Assembly: GCF_025460805.1 (NCBI RefSeq)
Contig: NZ_JAMXFJ010000004.1
Coordinates: 271,633 to 335,632, forward strand
Reading direction: 5' to 3'
From: Microvirga sesbaniae
GTDB lineage: Bacteria; Pseudomonadota; Alphaproteobacteria; Rhizobiales; Beijerinckiaceae
Length of the DNA stretch: 64,000 bases
Translations under genes and position numbers: made by a program
Part shown: in pieces, positions 19,183-27,697 of the stretch
How positions within the stretch are numbered: position 1 is the first letter of the stretch
Layout: each line of letters opens with the position of its first letter
The notes under the pieces: model-generated
The model's database searches: none
What the model was told of the DNA's origin: nothing
Seen by the model: the letters and a program-made list of their open reading frames with translations, nothing else

Positions 19183-20694
19183 TCAGTCGGCCACCACCGC
19201 CTCGGCGGCCTTGATGGCGTTGCCGCGCAGGGGCCGCTCCTCGAGGGCGAGCAGGAAGGCGAGCGACAGGCCGAAGCCCACGATGGCCGCGATGAAGACC
19301 CAGCTGAACACGTTCGCCAGATCGACGCCCGACTGCGCGGCAACCGCGCTCAGGCTCTCGAAGCTCGAGGCCCCGCTCAGGCCCGCCCCGCCGAGCACGA
19401 TGGCGCCGAAGATCGCCACGATGAAGGCACCGCCGAGGGACCGGAAGAAATTGGCCGTGCCCGTCGCGGTTCCCATCTGGTGCGGAGCCACCGCGTTCTG
19501 TGTCGTCACCATGGTGACGGGCAGCACCGTGCCCAGACCGATGCTGATGACGGCCAGAATGATCTCGACCGTGACGAGCGACAAGGACTGACCGTAGGCC
19601 GCGAGGATGCCCGTCGTTCCCATGGCGACCAGAAGGCCCGCCGTGGGAAGCCGCTTGTAGTGCTTCACCTTTGCCATTGTGCGGCCGGAGAGCGTGGCGC
19701 CGACCACCGTTCCGGCCATGAGGGGAATCAGCGCGAGACCGGACTGGCTCGCCGAGATGCCGCGCACGGCCTCGAAATAGACCGGCAGGTAGATCGTGAG
19801 ACCGATATAGGTGCCCATGCCGAAGCAGGCGGCGAGCACCGCCATGCGCACCACCGGATTATGCAGCACGCCCGGCGGGATCAGCGGCTCGGGCGCCAGC
19901 TTCATGCGCAGGGCGAACAGAATCCACAGCACGAGGGAGCCCAGGATCAGCCCCAGGATGGGCGCGGAGCCCCAGGGGTAACGGATCCCGCCCCAGCTCA
20001 GAGCCAGAAGCAGCACGACGGTGGCCGCCACGAGGAGAACGGCGCCGAGCAGATCGAGCTGGTGCGGGCGCTCGAACCGGGGCAGCCGCCTCAGGCTGCG
20101 ATAGGCGATCGCAAAGGCGATGAGCCCCAGGGGCAGGTTGATCCAGAAGATCATCGACCAGTGCAGCTTCTCGGCGATGAAGCCACCGAGCACGGGCCCG
20201 AGAAGGCTCGAGGTCATGAAGACGCTGGCGAAATAAACCTGATAGCGGCCGCGTTCCTTCGGCGGCACGATGTCGGCGATGATGGTCTGCGCCAGCGCGA
20301 TGAGCCCGCCCCCGCCGATGCCCTGCAGGCCCCGGGCCAGGATGAGAATCGTCATGGTGGGGGCGAGCGCGCACGCGATGGACCCGATGACGAAGATCAC
20401 GATGCCCGTCAGCATGATGCCGCGCCGGCCGTAGGAATCGCTGAGCTTGCCGTAGAGCGGCGTCACCGCGGTCGAGGTCAGGAGATAGACCGTCACGATC
20501 CAGGACAGATGTTCCAGGTCGCCCAGCTCGCGGCCGATGGTGGGAAGCGCCGTGGCGATGATGGTCTGGTCGAGGGCTGCCAGGAACATGGCCAGGATGA
20601 CGCCCGCGATGATGGTGCGGATCTCGGCATGGCTCAGAGCCGTGCCCGGGCCGCCGTGAGGCTGTGCTGTGGGGGATTGGTCCATGGTTTCCAT
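19183..20694 (-). CDS. DHA2 family drug:H+ antiporter (EmrB/QacA type)
   Basis: 503 residues with 14 predicted membrane helices. Key motifs are FLAALDQTIIATALPTIGREL in helix 1 (motif D1-like), GKLSDSYGRR (motif A) and GRYQVYFASVF. The family exports hydrophobic drugs using the proton gradient. The start METMDQ has two possible ATGs, 20694 and 20685. No EmrA adaptor is adjacent, though the neighbouring efflux operon encodes its own. Confidence 0.93.
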   Translation of the reverse strand: METMDQSPTAQPHGGPGTALSHAEIRTIIAGVILAMFLAALDQTIIATALPTIGRELGDLEHLSWIVTVYLLTSTAVTPLYGKLSDSYGRRGIMLTGIVIFVIGSIACALAPTMTILILARGLQGIGGGGLIALAQTIIADIVPPKERGRYQVYFASVFMTSSLLGPVLGGFIAEKLHWSMIFWINLPLGLIAFAIAYRSLRRLPRFERPHQLDLLGAVLLVAATVVLLLALSWGGIRYPWGSAPILGLILGSLVLWILFALRMKLAPEPLIPPGVLHNPVVRMAVLAACFGMGTYIGLTIYLPVYFEAVRGISASQSGLALIPLMAGTVVGATLSGRTMAKVKHYKRLPTAGLLVAMGTTGILAAYGQSLSLVTVEIILAVISIGLGTVLPVTMVTTQNAVAPHQMGTATGTANFFRSLGGAFIVAIFGAIVLGGAGLSGASSFESLSAVAAQSGVDLANVFSWVFIAAIVGFGLSLAFLLALEERPLRGNAIKAAEAVVAD

Positions 20695-20883
20695 CGTGTT
20701 CCGGCAGGCCCATGTAAGGGACGAACCACGGCTGTGTCGAACCCGGGATTGCAGGGCTGGTATGCGTCGGGGTTAAAGATTGAGCTAAGCATCAGGCCCG
20801 TCCACAGGTTCCATCCGTTATCGACATGGCTCCAGGTCGTTGGATCTGGTCCTGACCTGCGATGTTTCTCTAGTGTTCTCGCC

Positions 20884-22077
20884 ATGGCATCGCGCACCCG
20901 ATTCTCCCTCGCCCAGGCCCGGCGCATCGCGCTCGCCGCGCAGGGCTTTCACGAAGGCCGTCCCCCGGCGGCGGCCAAGCGGCACCTGAGCCGCGTGCTG
21001 CAGCGCTCGCACCTGCTCCAGATCGATTCGGTCAACGTGCTGGTGCGCGCCCATTACATGCCGCTGTTCTCGCGGATCGGCGCCTATGACCGGGGGCTTC
21101 TCGAGAAGACCGCCTACCACCCCAGGCGGCGCGAGGCCTTCGAATATTGGGGCCACGAGGCCTCCCTGATCCGGCTCGAGCTCCAGCCCTTGTTCCGCTG
21201 GCGCATGGAGCGCGCGGCGCGCGGCGAGGGCATCTATGGTGGGCTCGCCCGGTTCGGACGGGAAAAGCGCGCCTTTATCGAGGAGGTCCGCCGCGAGATC
21301 GAAACCCGCGGCCCCATCGGGGCGGGAGAGCTGTCCATCGGGGGCAAGGGCCAGGGCTCCTGGTGGGGCTGGAGCGACGGCAAGCGGGCGCTCGAATGGC
21401 TGTTCTGGGCAGGCCTGGTCACGACGGCCGCGCGCCGCGGCTTCGAGCGCCTCTACGACCTGCCGGAGCGGGTGTTGCCCGGCGAGATCCTGAACGCCCC
21501 GACGCCCTCGCCCGAGGAGGCGCAGCGCGAGCTGCTCCGGCTCTCCATCCGGTCGCTCGGCATCGCGTCCGAGCGCTGTTTGCGCGACTACTTCCGCCTG
21601 GAGCCGCAGGACGCCAAGGCCCGCATTCCGGAACTGGTCGAGGCCGGGGATCTCGTTCCCGTCACGGTCGAGGGCTGGACCGGGCCGGTCTATCTCGACC
21701 CGCAGGCCAGACACCCACGCCGGGTCGAGGCCCGGGCTCTCGTGTCGCCCTTCGATCCGATCGTCTGGGAGCGGACGCGGACCGAGCGCCTGTTCGATTT
21801 CCGCTACCGGATCGAGATCTACACCCCGGCGGAGAAGCGCGAATTCGGCTATTACTGCCTGCCCTTCGTGCTCGGCGAACGAATCGTGGCCCGGGTCGAC
21901 CTCAAGGCGGACCGGGCGGCCGGCAACCTCATCGTGCATTCGATCCATCCGGAACCCGGCCTGCGCCCCGAAGAGATCGCACCGGCCCTCGGAGACGAGC
22001 TTCGCCTCATGGCCACCTGGCTCAACCTCGGCAGCATCACCGCCCCGCCGGCCTGGCGGAAGCCGCTGGAGGTGTGA
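20884..22077 (+). CDS. YcaQ-like interstrand-crosslink DNA glycosylase family protein
   Basis: 397 residues, matching the winged-helix YcaQ/AlkX family that unhooks DNA interstrand crosslinks. The catalytic QxD motif is present as Q46-I-D48 (LLQIDSVNVLVRAHY), followed by the family hallmark EYWGHEAS and a later FDPIVWERTRTERLFDF. ATG 20884 was chosen as the first start giving the canonical LAQARRIALAAQGF head. It is divergent from the DHA2 transporter (189-nt gap). Confidence 0.92.
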   Translation: MASRTRFSLAQARRIALAAQGFHEGRPPAAAKRHLSRVLQRSHLLQIDSVNVLVRAHYMPLFSRIGAYDRGLLEKTAYHPRRREAFEYWGHEASLIRLELQPLFRWRMERAARGEGIYGGLARFGREKRAFIEEVRREIETRGPIGAGELSIGGKGQGSWWGWSDGKRALEWLFWAGLVTTAARRGFERLYDLPERVLPGEILNAPTPSPEEAQRELLRLSIRSLGIASERCLRDYFRLEPQDAKARIPELVEAGDLVPVTVEGWTGPVYLDPQARHPRRVEARALVSPFDPIVWERTRTERLFDFRYRIEIYTPAEKREFGYYCLPFVLGERIVARVDLKADRAAGNLIVHSIHPEPGLRPEEIAPALGDELRLMATWLNLGSITAPPAWRKPLEV

Positions 22078-22201
22078 ACGAAAGTCCCGTGCCCGTCACC
22101 GGGCTTGCTTCGGGGATGTCGATGCGGGAGGCGCCGCTCCTGTTCGACCGGATGATCCGGCCCGCCCCCTCGACGTCATCACCGGCTTCGACATCCTTCA
22201 C

Positions 22202-22230
22202 GTCATGGCCGGCCCTGTGCCGGCCATGAC
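22202..22230. repeat. REP-like palindrome, family B (single)
   Basis: GTCATGGCCGGC and GCCGGCCATGAC flank CCTGT: a perfect 12-bp stem with a 5-nt loop. It is half of the longer family B unit seen at 22372. Confidence 0.8.
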
Positions 22231-22371
22231 GTCGCGGAACCGTGCCGGCTCCCGCCCCTGCGACGCCCCGCGAACGCGCCCCTCGCAGGAACCGATCTGG
22301 GCCATGAGAGAGCTTGGCTCGATCCTGCTACAAAGAACAAATTGGGAGCAAACACACATCGCCCCACCCTC

Positions 22372-22466
22372 CACGTCATGGCCGGGCTCGTCCCGGCCAT
22401 CCCGATCCGAAAAGCGCCGCGCCTCGAGCCATCGGGATCAGCGGCACAAGGCCGGTGATGACGTGG
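22372..22466. repeat. REP-like repeat, family B (full unit)
   Basis: Two palindromic heads, CATGGCCGGG...CCCGGCCAT and a GGCACAAGGCCGGTGATGACG half, separated by about 40 nt with a conserved GATCCGAAAAGCGCCGCG core. Other copies: 30046, 30245, 41594, 59571. Confidence 0.8.
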
Positions 22467-22607
22467 AGGGGAGACAGAACGTGCGGAGGGCAGCCATGAC
22501 GTGGAGGGATCGGGTCTCCAGTACGCCTTTCCGGTTGACCCCGCACACTTGAAGCTTGTTGCCGGAGCCGGGCGCAGCCGGTTCCGGGGTCTAGAAGCCT
22601 TTCCTAA

Positions 22608-22657
22608 GCGGTCGGCATCGACCGCAACGATGTCTCCCCGGCCTTGCGGTCGGGAGG
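22608..22657 (+). promoter_or_regulatory. structured 5' leader with mutually exclusive stems
   Basis: CGACCGCAA (22619-22627) can pair with GCGGTCG upstream (22608-22614, 7 bp, GCAT loop) or with TTGCGGTCG downstream (22644-22652, 9 bp). The second stem ends at the GGGAGG ribosome site (22652-22657), and CTCCC (22634-22638) in its loop could itself mask GGGAG. This is the geometry of an attenuator or riboswitch-like switch; no known riboswitch consensus, including cobalamin, was recognised. Confidence 0.5.
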
Positions 22658-22666
22658 TGTTGACGC

Positions 22667-22870
22667 ATGTCCAAACCGAACCCGCCCCTCGTTCACGCGG
22701 AGAAGCTCGATGGACGTCAACGAGCACGAATGGTCGCGCTGATTGCATCATTTCGGAGAACCTTGCGGCAATCCCCGCCTATGACGGTGCGGTGTTTCTT
22801 CGAGCGCAAGCGATGTTTGTCATCGGGACATTTCGTGCTCTATCCGCGAGGAGCAACGAAAACGGCGTCC
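22667..22870 (+). other. in-frame leader ORF or N-terminal extension of the permease
   Basis: An ATG at 22667, 9 nt after GGGAGG, opens a frame that runs 68 codons without a stop into the permease start at 22871. Codon use is poorer than in the permease and the sequence (MSKPNPPLVHAEKLDGR...) matches nothing I know. It may be an N-terminal extension or a translated leader; alternatively a decayed remnant. Confidence 0.35.
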
Positions 22871-23875
22871 ATGTCCCTCTTCCGATCACCCCTCCTCCCC
22901 GGCCTGATCGCCCTCGTCGGAGCCCTGAGCCTGATCTCCCTGGCCATCGGGCCGGCGCCGATCGCCGTCCCGGCGGTGCTGAAGGCCCTCGTGTCGGACC
23001 AGGGCGCGGCCGGCATCGTGGTGCGCGAGATCCGCCTGCCGCGCACGGCCTTGGCCGGGCTGGTCGGCTGGATCCTCGGCCTGTCGGGGGCGGGCCTGCA
23101 GGGGCTGCTGCGCAACCCGCTCGCCGACACGGCGGTGTTCGGCGCCCCGCAGGCGGCGGCCTTCGGGGCCGTGCTGGTGATCTATTCCGGGCTCGTCGGC
23201 AGCCTGTCCTGGGCCCTGCCCTTCGCGGCGATCGCGGGCGCCCTCCTGTCCGTCGGCCTCGTCGTGGCGGTGGCGGGACGGGGCGCCACCATCGTGGTGC
23301 TGGTCCTGGCGGGGCTCGCCGTCGGATCCCTTGCCGGGGCGGGCACGTCGCTCGCCATCAGCCTCTCGCCCAATCCCTTCGCGGTCACCGAGATCGTCTT
23401 CTGGCTCCTGGGCTCCTTCGAGGACCGGTCGATGGTCCACGTGCTCCTGGCCGCCCCTTTCATCGTCCTGGCCTCGGGTCTGATCCTGTCGGCGGCGCCC
23501 GGCCTGCGGGCGCTCGCGCTGGGCGAGGAGACGGCGCGCAGCCTCGGGATCGGCGTGCCGCTCCTGCGGGGTCTCATCGTGGCTGGCGCGGCCGTCGGCA
23601 CGGGCGCCTCGGTGGCGGTGGCCGGCTCCATCGGGTTCGTCGGCCTGGTCGTGCCCCATCTCGTGCGTCCCTTCGTGAGCTACGATCCGGCGCGCACCCT
23701 CGTTCCGGCGGGCCTCGCCGGCGCAGCCCTGCTTCTCGCCGCCGACATCGCCGTACGCCTCGTTCCCTCGGCGGCCGAGGTGAAGATCGGCGTGCTCACG
23801 GCGCTGCTCGGCGTGCCGTTCTTCCTCTGGGTGATCGCCCGGCGGAAGGCCGATCTGGTGGAGACACCCGCATGA
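22871..23875 (+). CDS. FecCD/BtuC-type ABC permease
   Basis: 334 residues, eight to ten hydrophobic helices. Family features are VREIRLPRTALAGLVGWILGLSGAGLQGLLRNPLADT (split over two helices), LGIGVPLLRG and GSIGFVGLVVPHLVRPF. Such permeases import iron-siderophore, haem or cobalamin with a periplasmic binding protein. None is encoded beside it, so the substrate is unknown. ATG 22871 gives the normal family length; a 68-residue extension is possible. It overlaps the ATPase gene by 4 nt. Confidence 0.92.
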   Translation: MSLFRSPLLPGLIALVGALSLISLAIGPAPIAVPAVLKALVSDQGAAGIVVREIRLPRTALAGLVGWILGLSGAGLQGLLRNPLADTAVFGAPQAAAFGAVLVIYSGLVGSLSWALPFAAIAGALLSVGLVVAVAGRGATIVVLVLAGLAVGSLAGAGTSLAISLSPNPFAVTEIVFWLLGSFEDRSMVHVLLAAPFIVLASGLILSAAPGLRALALGEETARSLGIGVPLLRGLIVAGAAVGTGASVAVAGSIGFVGLVVPHLVRPFVSYDPARTLVPAGLAGAALLLAADIAVRLVPSAAEVKIGVLTALLGVPFFLWVIARRKADLVETPA

Positions 23876-24654
23876 GGCGGCTCGAGGCCCGCTCCCTGTC
23901 GGTCGATCTGGCGACCCGCCGTGCCCTCGACCGGATCGACCTGTCTCCGGCGCCGGGACGCCTCACGGTGATCGTCGGGCCCAACGGCGCCGGCAAGACA
24001 ACCCTGCTGCGGGCCCTCGCCGGGCTGACGGAGCCGGCCGGGGGCGATGTGGCGCTCGACGGCGTTCCCCTCGCGCGGATGCGCGCCTCCGACCGGGCCC
24101 GCGCGATCGCCTATCTGCCTCAGGGCGGTTTCGTGGCCTGGCCCCTGCCGGTGGCGGGCGTCGTGGCGCTCGGCCGCCTGCCCCATGGGGAGAAGCCCGA
24201 CCGGTTGTCGCAGGCCGGCCGGGAGGCGGTCGCATCGGCGCTCCGGGCGGTCGGATTGCAGGGCTTCGCGGACAGGCCCGCCACGGCCCTGTCCGGCGGC
24301 GAGCGGGCCCGCGTGCTTCTGGCCCGCGCTCTCGCGACGCAGGCGCCGGTTCTGCTGGTCGACGAGCCCGTCGCGGCCCTCGATCCGCGCCACCAGCTCG
24401 TGGTTCTCGAGGTCCTGAAAGCCCATGCCCGGACCGGCGCGACGGTGGTCGCCATCATGCACGACCTGACGCTCGCGGCCCGCTTCGCCGACGATATCCT
24501 GCTGCTCCACCAGGGGAAAGCCGAGGCCTTCGGGCCGCCCGAAGCGGTTCTGACCGGCGCGCGGCTCGCAGCGGTCTTCGCCGTCCGGGCGCAGGTCCTG
24601 GCGCAGGCGGGCGGTCTCCTGGTGGTGGCGGAGAGCCCGCTTCCGGGCCCTTGA
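23872..24654 (+). CDS. FhuC/BtuD/HmuV-type ABC ATPase
   Basis: 260 residues. Walker A GPNGAGKTT (36-44), signature LSGGERAR (138-145), Walker B LLVDEPVAALD (159-169) and switch IMHDLTLAARFADD are intact. Partner of the preceding permease by coupled translation and family. The pair lacks a solute-binding protein and TonB receptor in this window, so those parts must lie elsewhere. Confidence 0.93.
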   Translation: MRRLEARSLSVDLATRRALDRIDLSPAPGRLTVIVGPNGAGKTTLLRALAGLTEPAGGDVALDGVPLARMRASDRARAIAYLPQGGFVAWPLPVAGVVALGRLPHGEKPDRLSQAGREAVASALRAVGLQGFADRPATALSGGERARVLLARALATQAPVLLVDEPVAALDPRHQLVVLEVLKAHARTGATVVAIMHDLTLAARFADDILLLHQGKAEAFGPPEAVLTGARLAAVFAVRAQVLAQAGGLLVVAESPLPGP

Positions 24655-24734
24655 GACCGGCCGATTTGTCCCTGTCGTCGGTGACTGTCTTACATTGACA
24701 AAGGGGTGAGCCCATCCGATACCCCGAGACGATC

Positions 24735-24842
24735 GCATCGTGCGGAAAAGTGGATCGGTTTTTCCGCGCAATGCGCTGCTTCGAGAAAGGGAGCATCGGA
24801 TGGATCCCAAACGGGCAAGTCCACTTTTGGGTCCGATGCTCG
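24735..24842. repeat. dispersed intergenic repeat, family A
   Basis: Begins GCATCGTGCGGAAAAGTGGA as at 5008 and 29741, and its second half (GAGCATCGGATGGATCCCAAA ... AAGTCCACTTTT ... GTCCGATGCT) matches the copy at 44862. AAAAGTGG and CCACTTTT give an internal inverted repeat. Confidence 0.85.
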
Positions 24843-24858
24843 GGGGTATGGCGGGGCT

Positions 24859-26823
24859 ATGAATCGGCAGGGTCTCAAGAAGACGCTTATCATCGTGCAC
24901 GATCTCGTGATGACGGGCATCGCCGTCCTCGCGACCTTTTACGTGCGCTTCGAAGGCCCGCTCCTGTCCGACCGGCTGGTCCATCTGCCGCTGTTCCTGC
25001 CGCCCTTCATCGCCTTCGCGGGCGTGGTCTACGGGTTTTCCCAGCTCTACCGGTCCAAGTGGCGTTTCGCGTCCCTGCCGGATCTCTTCAACATCTTCCG
25101 GGCTGCGACCATCCTGGCCGTGACCCTGCTGATGGTCGACTACATCCTGGTCTCGCCGCAGCTGCGGGGCACCTTCTTCTTCGGCAAGGTCACGATCGCC
25201 CTCTACTGGCTGATTCAGATGTTCCTGCTGGGCGGCCCGCGTCTGGCCTTCCGCTATCTGAAATATGCCCGCTCGCGCCACACCCTCGAGCGGGATTCCA
25301 GCACCCCGACCCTGCTGCTCGGGCGCGGCAGCGACGCCGAGGTGGTCCTGCGCGCCATCGAGGCCGGCACCGTCAAGAAGACCCAGCCCAAAGGCATCCT
25401 GTCCTGGCGCACGGACGATCTCGGCCAATCCATGCGCGGCGTGCCTGTTCTCGGCACGTTCTCAGATCTCGACCAGGTGATCCAGGATTTCCAGGAGCGG
25501 GGGACACCCATCCGCCGCCTGCTGGCGACCCCGAGCGCCCTGACGCCCGAGGCCAACCCGGACATGCTGCTCGCCCGCGCCCGCCGCCTCGGCCTGCCGC
25601 TGGTGCGGGTCACAAGCCTGGGCGAGGGCATGCGCGATGCCGAGCTCGCTCCGCTCGAGATCGAGGATCTGCTCCTGCGTCCGACCGTGCAGATCGACCG
25701 CAGGCGGCTCGAACATTTCATCCGGGGCAAGCGCGTGCTGGTGACCGGAGGCGGCGGGTCCATCGGGTCGGAGATCTGCACCCGCGTCGTCGCCTTCGGG
25801 GCGAGCGACCTCCTGGTCCTCGAGAGCTCCGAGCCGTCCCTGCACCACATCCTGGAGAACCCGACGCTGCTCTCGAGCGACACCCGTGTGGACGGCGTCA
25901 TCGCCGACGTGCGCGACCGGGACCGGGTGCGCGAGGTGATGAACGCGTTCAAGCCCGAGGTGGTCTTCCACGCGGCGGCCCTCAAGCACGTTCCTTACCT
26001 CGAGAAGAACTGGACGGAAGGCATCAAGACGAACGTGTTCGGCTCCGTGAACGTGGCTGACGCGGCCGTGGAGGCCGGGGCCGACACCATCGTGATGATC
26101 TCCACCGACAAGGCCATCGATCCGGTCTCCATGCTCGGCGCCACCAAGCGTTTCGCCGAGATGTACGGGCAGGCGCTCGACGCCGAATTCATGGGCCGCA
26201 ACGGCGCCACCCGGATCATCGCGGTCCGGTTCGGCAACGTGCTGGGCTCGGTCGGGTCGGTGGTGCCGAAATTCAAGGCGCAGATCGCCCGCGGCGGCCC
26301 GATCACGGTCACCCATCCCGACATGGTGCGCTACTTCATGACCACCCGCGAGGCCGCCGACCTGGTGCTCACCTCGGCGTCCCACGCGGAGGAGAGCCGG
26401 GCGCTGACGGAGCGCACCAACGGGGATGAGCGCGCCTCGGTCTATGTGCTCAAGATGGGCCAGCCCGTGCGGATCTACGACCTGGCCGAACGCATGATCC
26501 GGCTCGCCGGCTACGAGCCGGGCGAGGATATCGAGATCGCCGTCACGGGAACGCGCCCGGGCGAGAGGCTGCACGAGATCCTCTTCGCCCGCGAGGAGCC
26601 GCGCACGGAAATCGGCATCGACGGCGTCATGGCGGCCAAGCCCATCTTCGCCGACCGCGACCGGGTCGACCAATGGCTGCAGATCCTCGGCCGCGCCCTC
26701 GCGAACGGCGATCGCGCCCTGGCCGAGCATGTGTTCGAGGAAGCGATTCCGGAGTTCAAGCGCCGGAAGCCGGCGCCCCCTCCCGCCGCGCCAGCTCCGC
26801 AAGCGCGTCTCGCGTCGAACTGA
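24859..26823 (+). CDS. membrane NDP-sugar 4,6-dehydratase (CapD/WbpM/WreV family)
   Basis: 654 residues. Four N-terminal membrane helices (first 125 residues) and a CoA-binding-like domain precede a short-chain dehydrogenase domain with NAD motif TGGGGSIGSE (about 294-303) and STDKAIDPVSMLGATKR (about 414), which carries the SM-x3-K form typical of FlaA1/WbpM enzymes instead of Tyr-x3-Lys. The family converts UDP-GlcNAc to UDP-4-keto-6-deoxy-GlcNAc on the cytoplasmic face. It converges on, and overlaps by 68 bp, a reductase gene that could use its product. Confidence 0.93.
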   Translation: MNRQGLKKTLIIVHDLVMTGIAVLATFYVRFEGPLLSDRLVHLPLFLPPFIAFAGVVYGFSQLYRSKWRFASLPDLFNIFRAATILAVTLLMVDYILVSPQLRGTFFFGKVTIALYWLIQMFLLGGPRLAFRYLKYARSRHTLERDSSTPTLLLGRGSDAEVVLRAIEAGTVKKTQPKGILSWRTDDLGQSMRGVPVLGTFSDLDQVIQDFQERGTPIRRLLATPSALTPEANPDMLLARARRLGLPLVRVTSLGEGMRDAELAPLEIEDLLLRPTVQIDRRRLEHFIRGKRVLVTGGGGSIGSEICTRVVAFGASDLLVLESSEPSLHHILENPTLLSSDTRVDGVIADVRDRDRVREVMNAFKPEVVFHAAALKHVPYLEKNWTEGIKTNVFGSVNVADAAVEAGADTIVMISTDKAIDPVSMLGATKRFAEMYGQALDAEFMGRNGATRIIAVRFGNVLGSVGSVVPKFKAQIARGGPITVTHPDMVRYFMTTREAADLVLTSASHAEESRALTERTNGDERASVYVLKMGQPVRIYDLAERMIRLAGYEPGEDIEIAVTGTRPGERLHEILFAREEPRTEIGIDGVMAAKPIFADRDRVDQWLQILGRALANGDRALAEHVFEEAIPEFKRRKPAPPPAAPAPQARLASN

Positions 26824-27697
26824 CCGGCTGCCATCCCAGGTCCCTCAGGGCCTGCGGGCTCGCGACCAGCGAGCCTGCCAGACGCTCGTAGGCCTCGCGC
26901 CGGCCGGCCAGGGCGGCGGCTCCCCTGAGCAGGAAGGACGGCACCGGGACCAATCCGGGCCCGCGGCCCAGCCCCTTGCGCAGAGCCGTGACCATCTCGG
27001 GGATCGTGACCGGCTCCGGATCGGCCACGATGAAAGGACGCCTCAGGGGACCGGGCGCGCCGACGACCGTGTCCACGGCGGCCGCCAGGTTGTCGAGGGA
27101 CAGGAGCGAGCGCCGGGCGGTCAATCCGCCGAGCGGCAGGGGCCAGGGCGATCGCGCCAGGCTCAGGAGAGCCGCCATGTTGCCCTTCATGCCGGGCCCG
27201 TAGACGAGCACGGGACGAAGGGCCGCCCAGTCGAGACCGAGGGCGGCAAGGCCCCGCTCCGCCTCGAGCTTCGAACGGCCATAGGGGTCGGTGGGCTGCG
27301 GTTCCCGGTCTTCGGTGACCATCCCGTCGGCCACGGGACCGGTCTGGGCGCGGATCGACGACAGGAACACGAAGCGCTTCACCCCGGCCCGCTCGGCCGC
27401 CTGGGCGAGCCGGACGGTCGCGTCCGTGTTGATCGTCCGGTAATCGTCCTCCGGCCGCCCGGACATGGCATGCGCCAGGCCGGCCGAATGGATCACGATG
27501 TCCACGTCGCGCAGGGCGGCCGCCATGTTGTGCGGGGAGGCGATGTCGCCGATGACCGCGCTCGAGGCGCCGGCCGGCACCTCGGACGGACGGCGCAGCA
27601 GAACCCGCACCCGGTACCCCCGCCTGGGCAGCTCGTTCAGGAGATGTCGTCCGATGAAACCCGTGGCGCCGGTCAGGGCAATCAGGGGTGCATTCAT
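26756..27697 (-). CDS. NAD-dependent sugar epimerase/reductase, WreQ/WbpV-like
   Basis: 313 residues of the extended SDR family: GATGFIGRHLL near the N-terminus, VIHSAGLAHA, SSIRAQTG and the catalytic DPYGRSKLEAE. By context it may be the 4-keto reductase making UDP-QuiNAc from the dehydratase product, as WreQ does in Rhizobium etli or WbpV in Pseudomonas. ATG 27697 follows GGAGG and overlaps the GT4 gene by 4 nt. Its 3' end overlaps the convergent dehydratase gene by 68 bp. Confidence 0.88.
   Translation of the reverse strand: MNAPLIALTGATGFIGRHLLNELPRRGYRVRVLLRRPSEVPAGASSAVIGDIASPHNMAAALRDVDIVIHSAGLAHAMSGRPEDDYRTINTDATVRLAQAAERAGVKRFVFLSSIRAQTGPVADGMVTEDREPQPTDPYGRSKLEAERGLAALGLDWAALRPVLVYGPGMKGNMAALLSLARSPWPLPLGGLTARRSLLSLDNLAAAVDTVVGAPGPLRRPFIVADPEPVTIPEMVTALRKGLGRGPGLVPVPSFLLRGAAALAGRREAYERLAGSLVASPQALRDLGWQPVSSTRDALAELARREGAPASGA

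Larger units (their letters stand above)
22078..22607. other. long gene-free stretch with REP-type repeats
   Basis: Between the YcaQ-like gene and the transporter leader. It holds two family B repeats (listed separately); the rest carries no ORF with believable codon use. Confidence 0.5.

Noticed and set aside
19480..20883. Long open frame joined to the front of the YcaQ-like gene
   Set aside because: The upstream part is antisense to the DHA2 transporter; the family start is at 20884.
22560..22660. Cobalamin riboswitch before the FecCD-type permease
   Set aside because: No B12-box consensus was found; only the alternative stems are supported.
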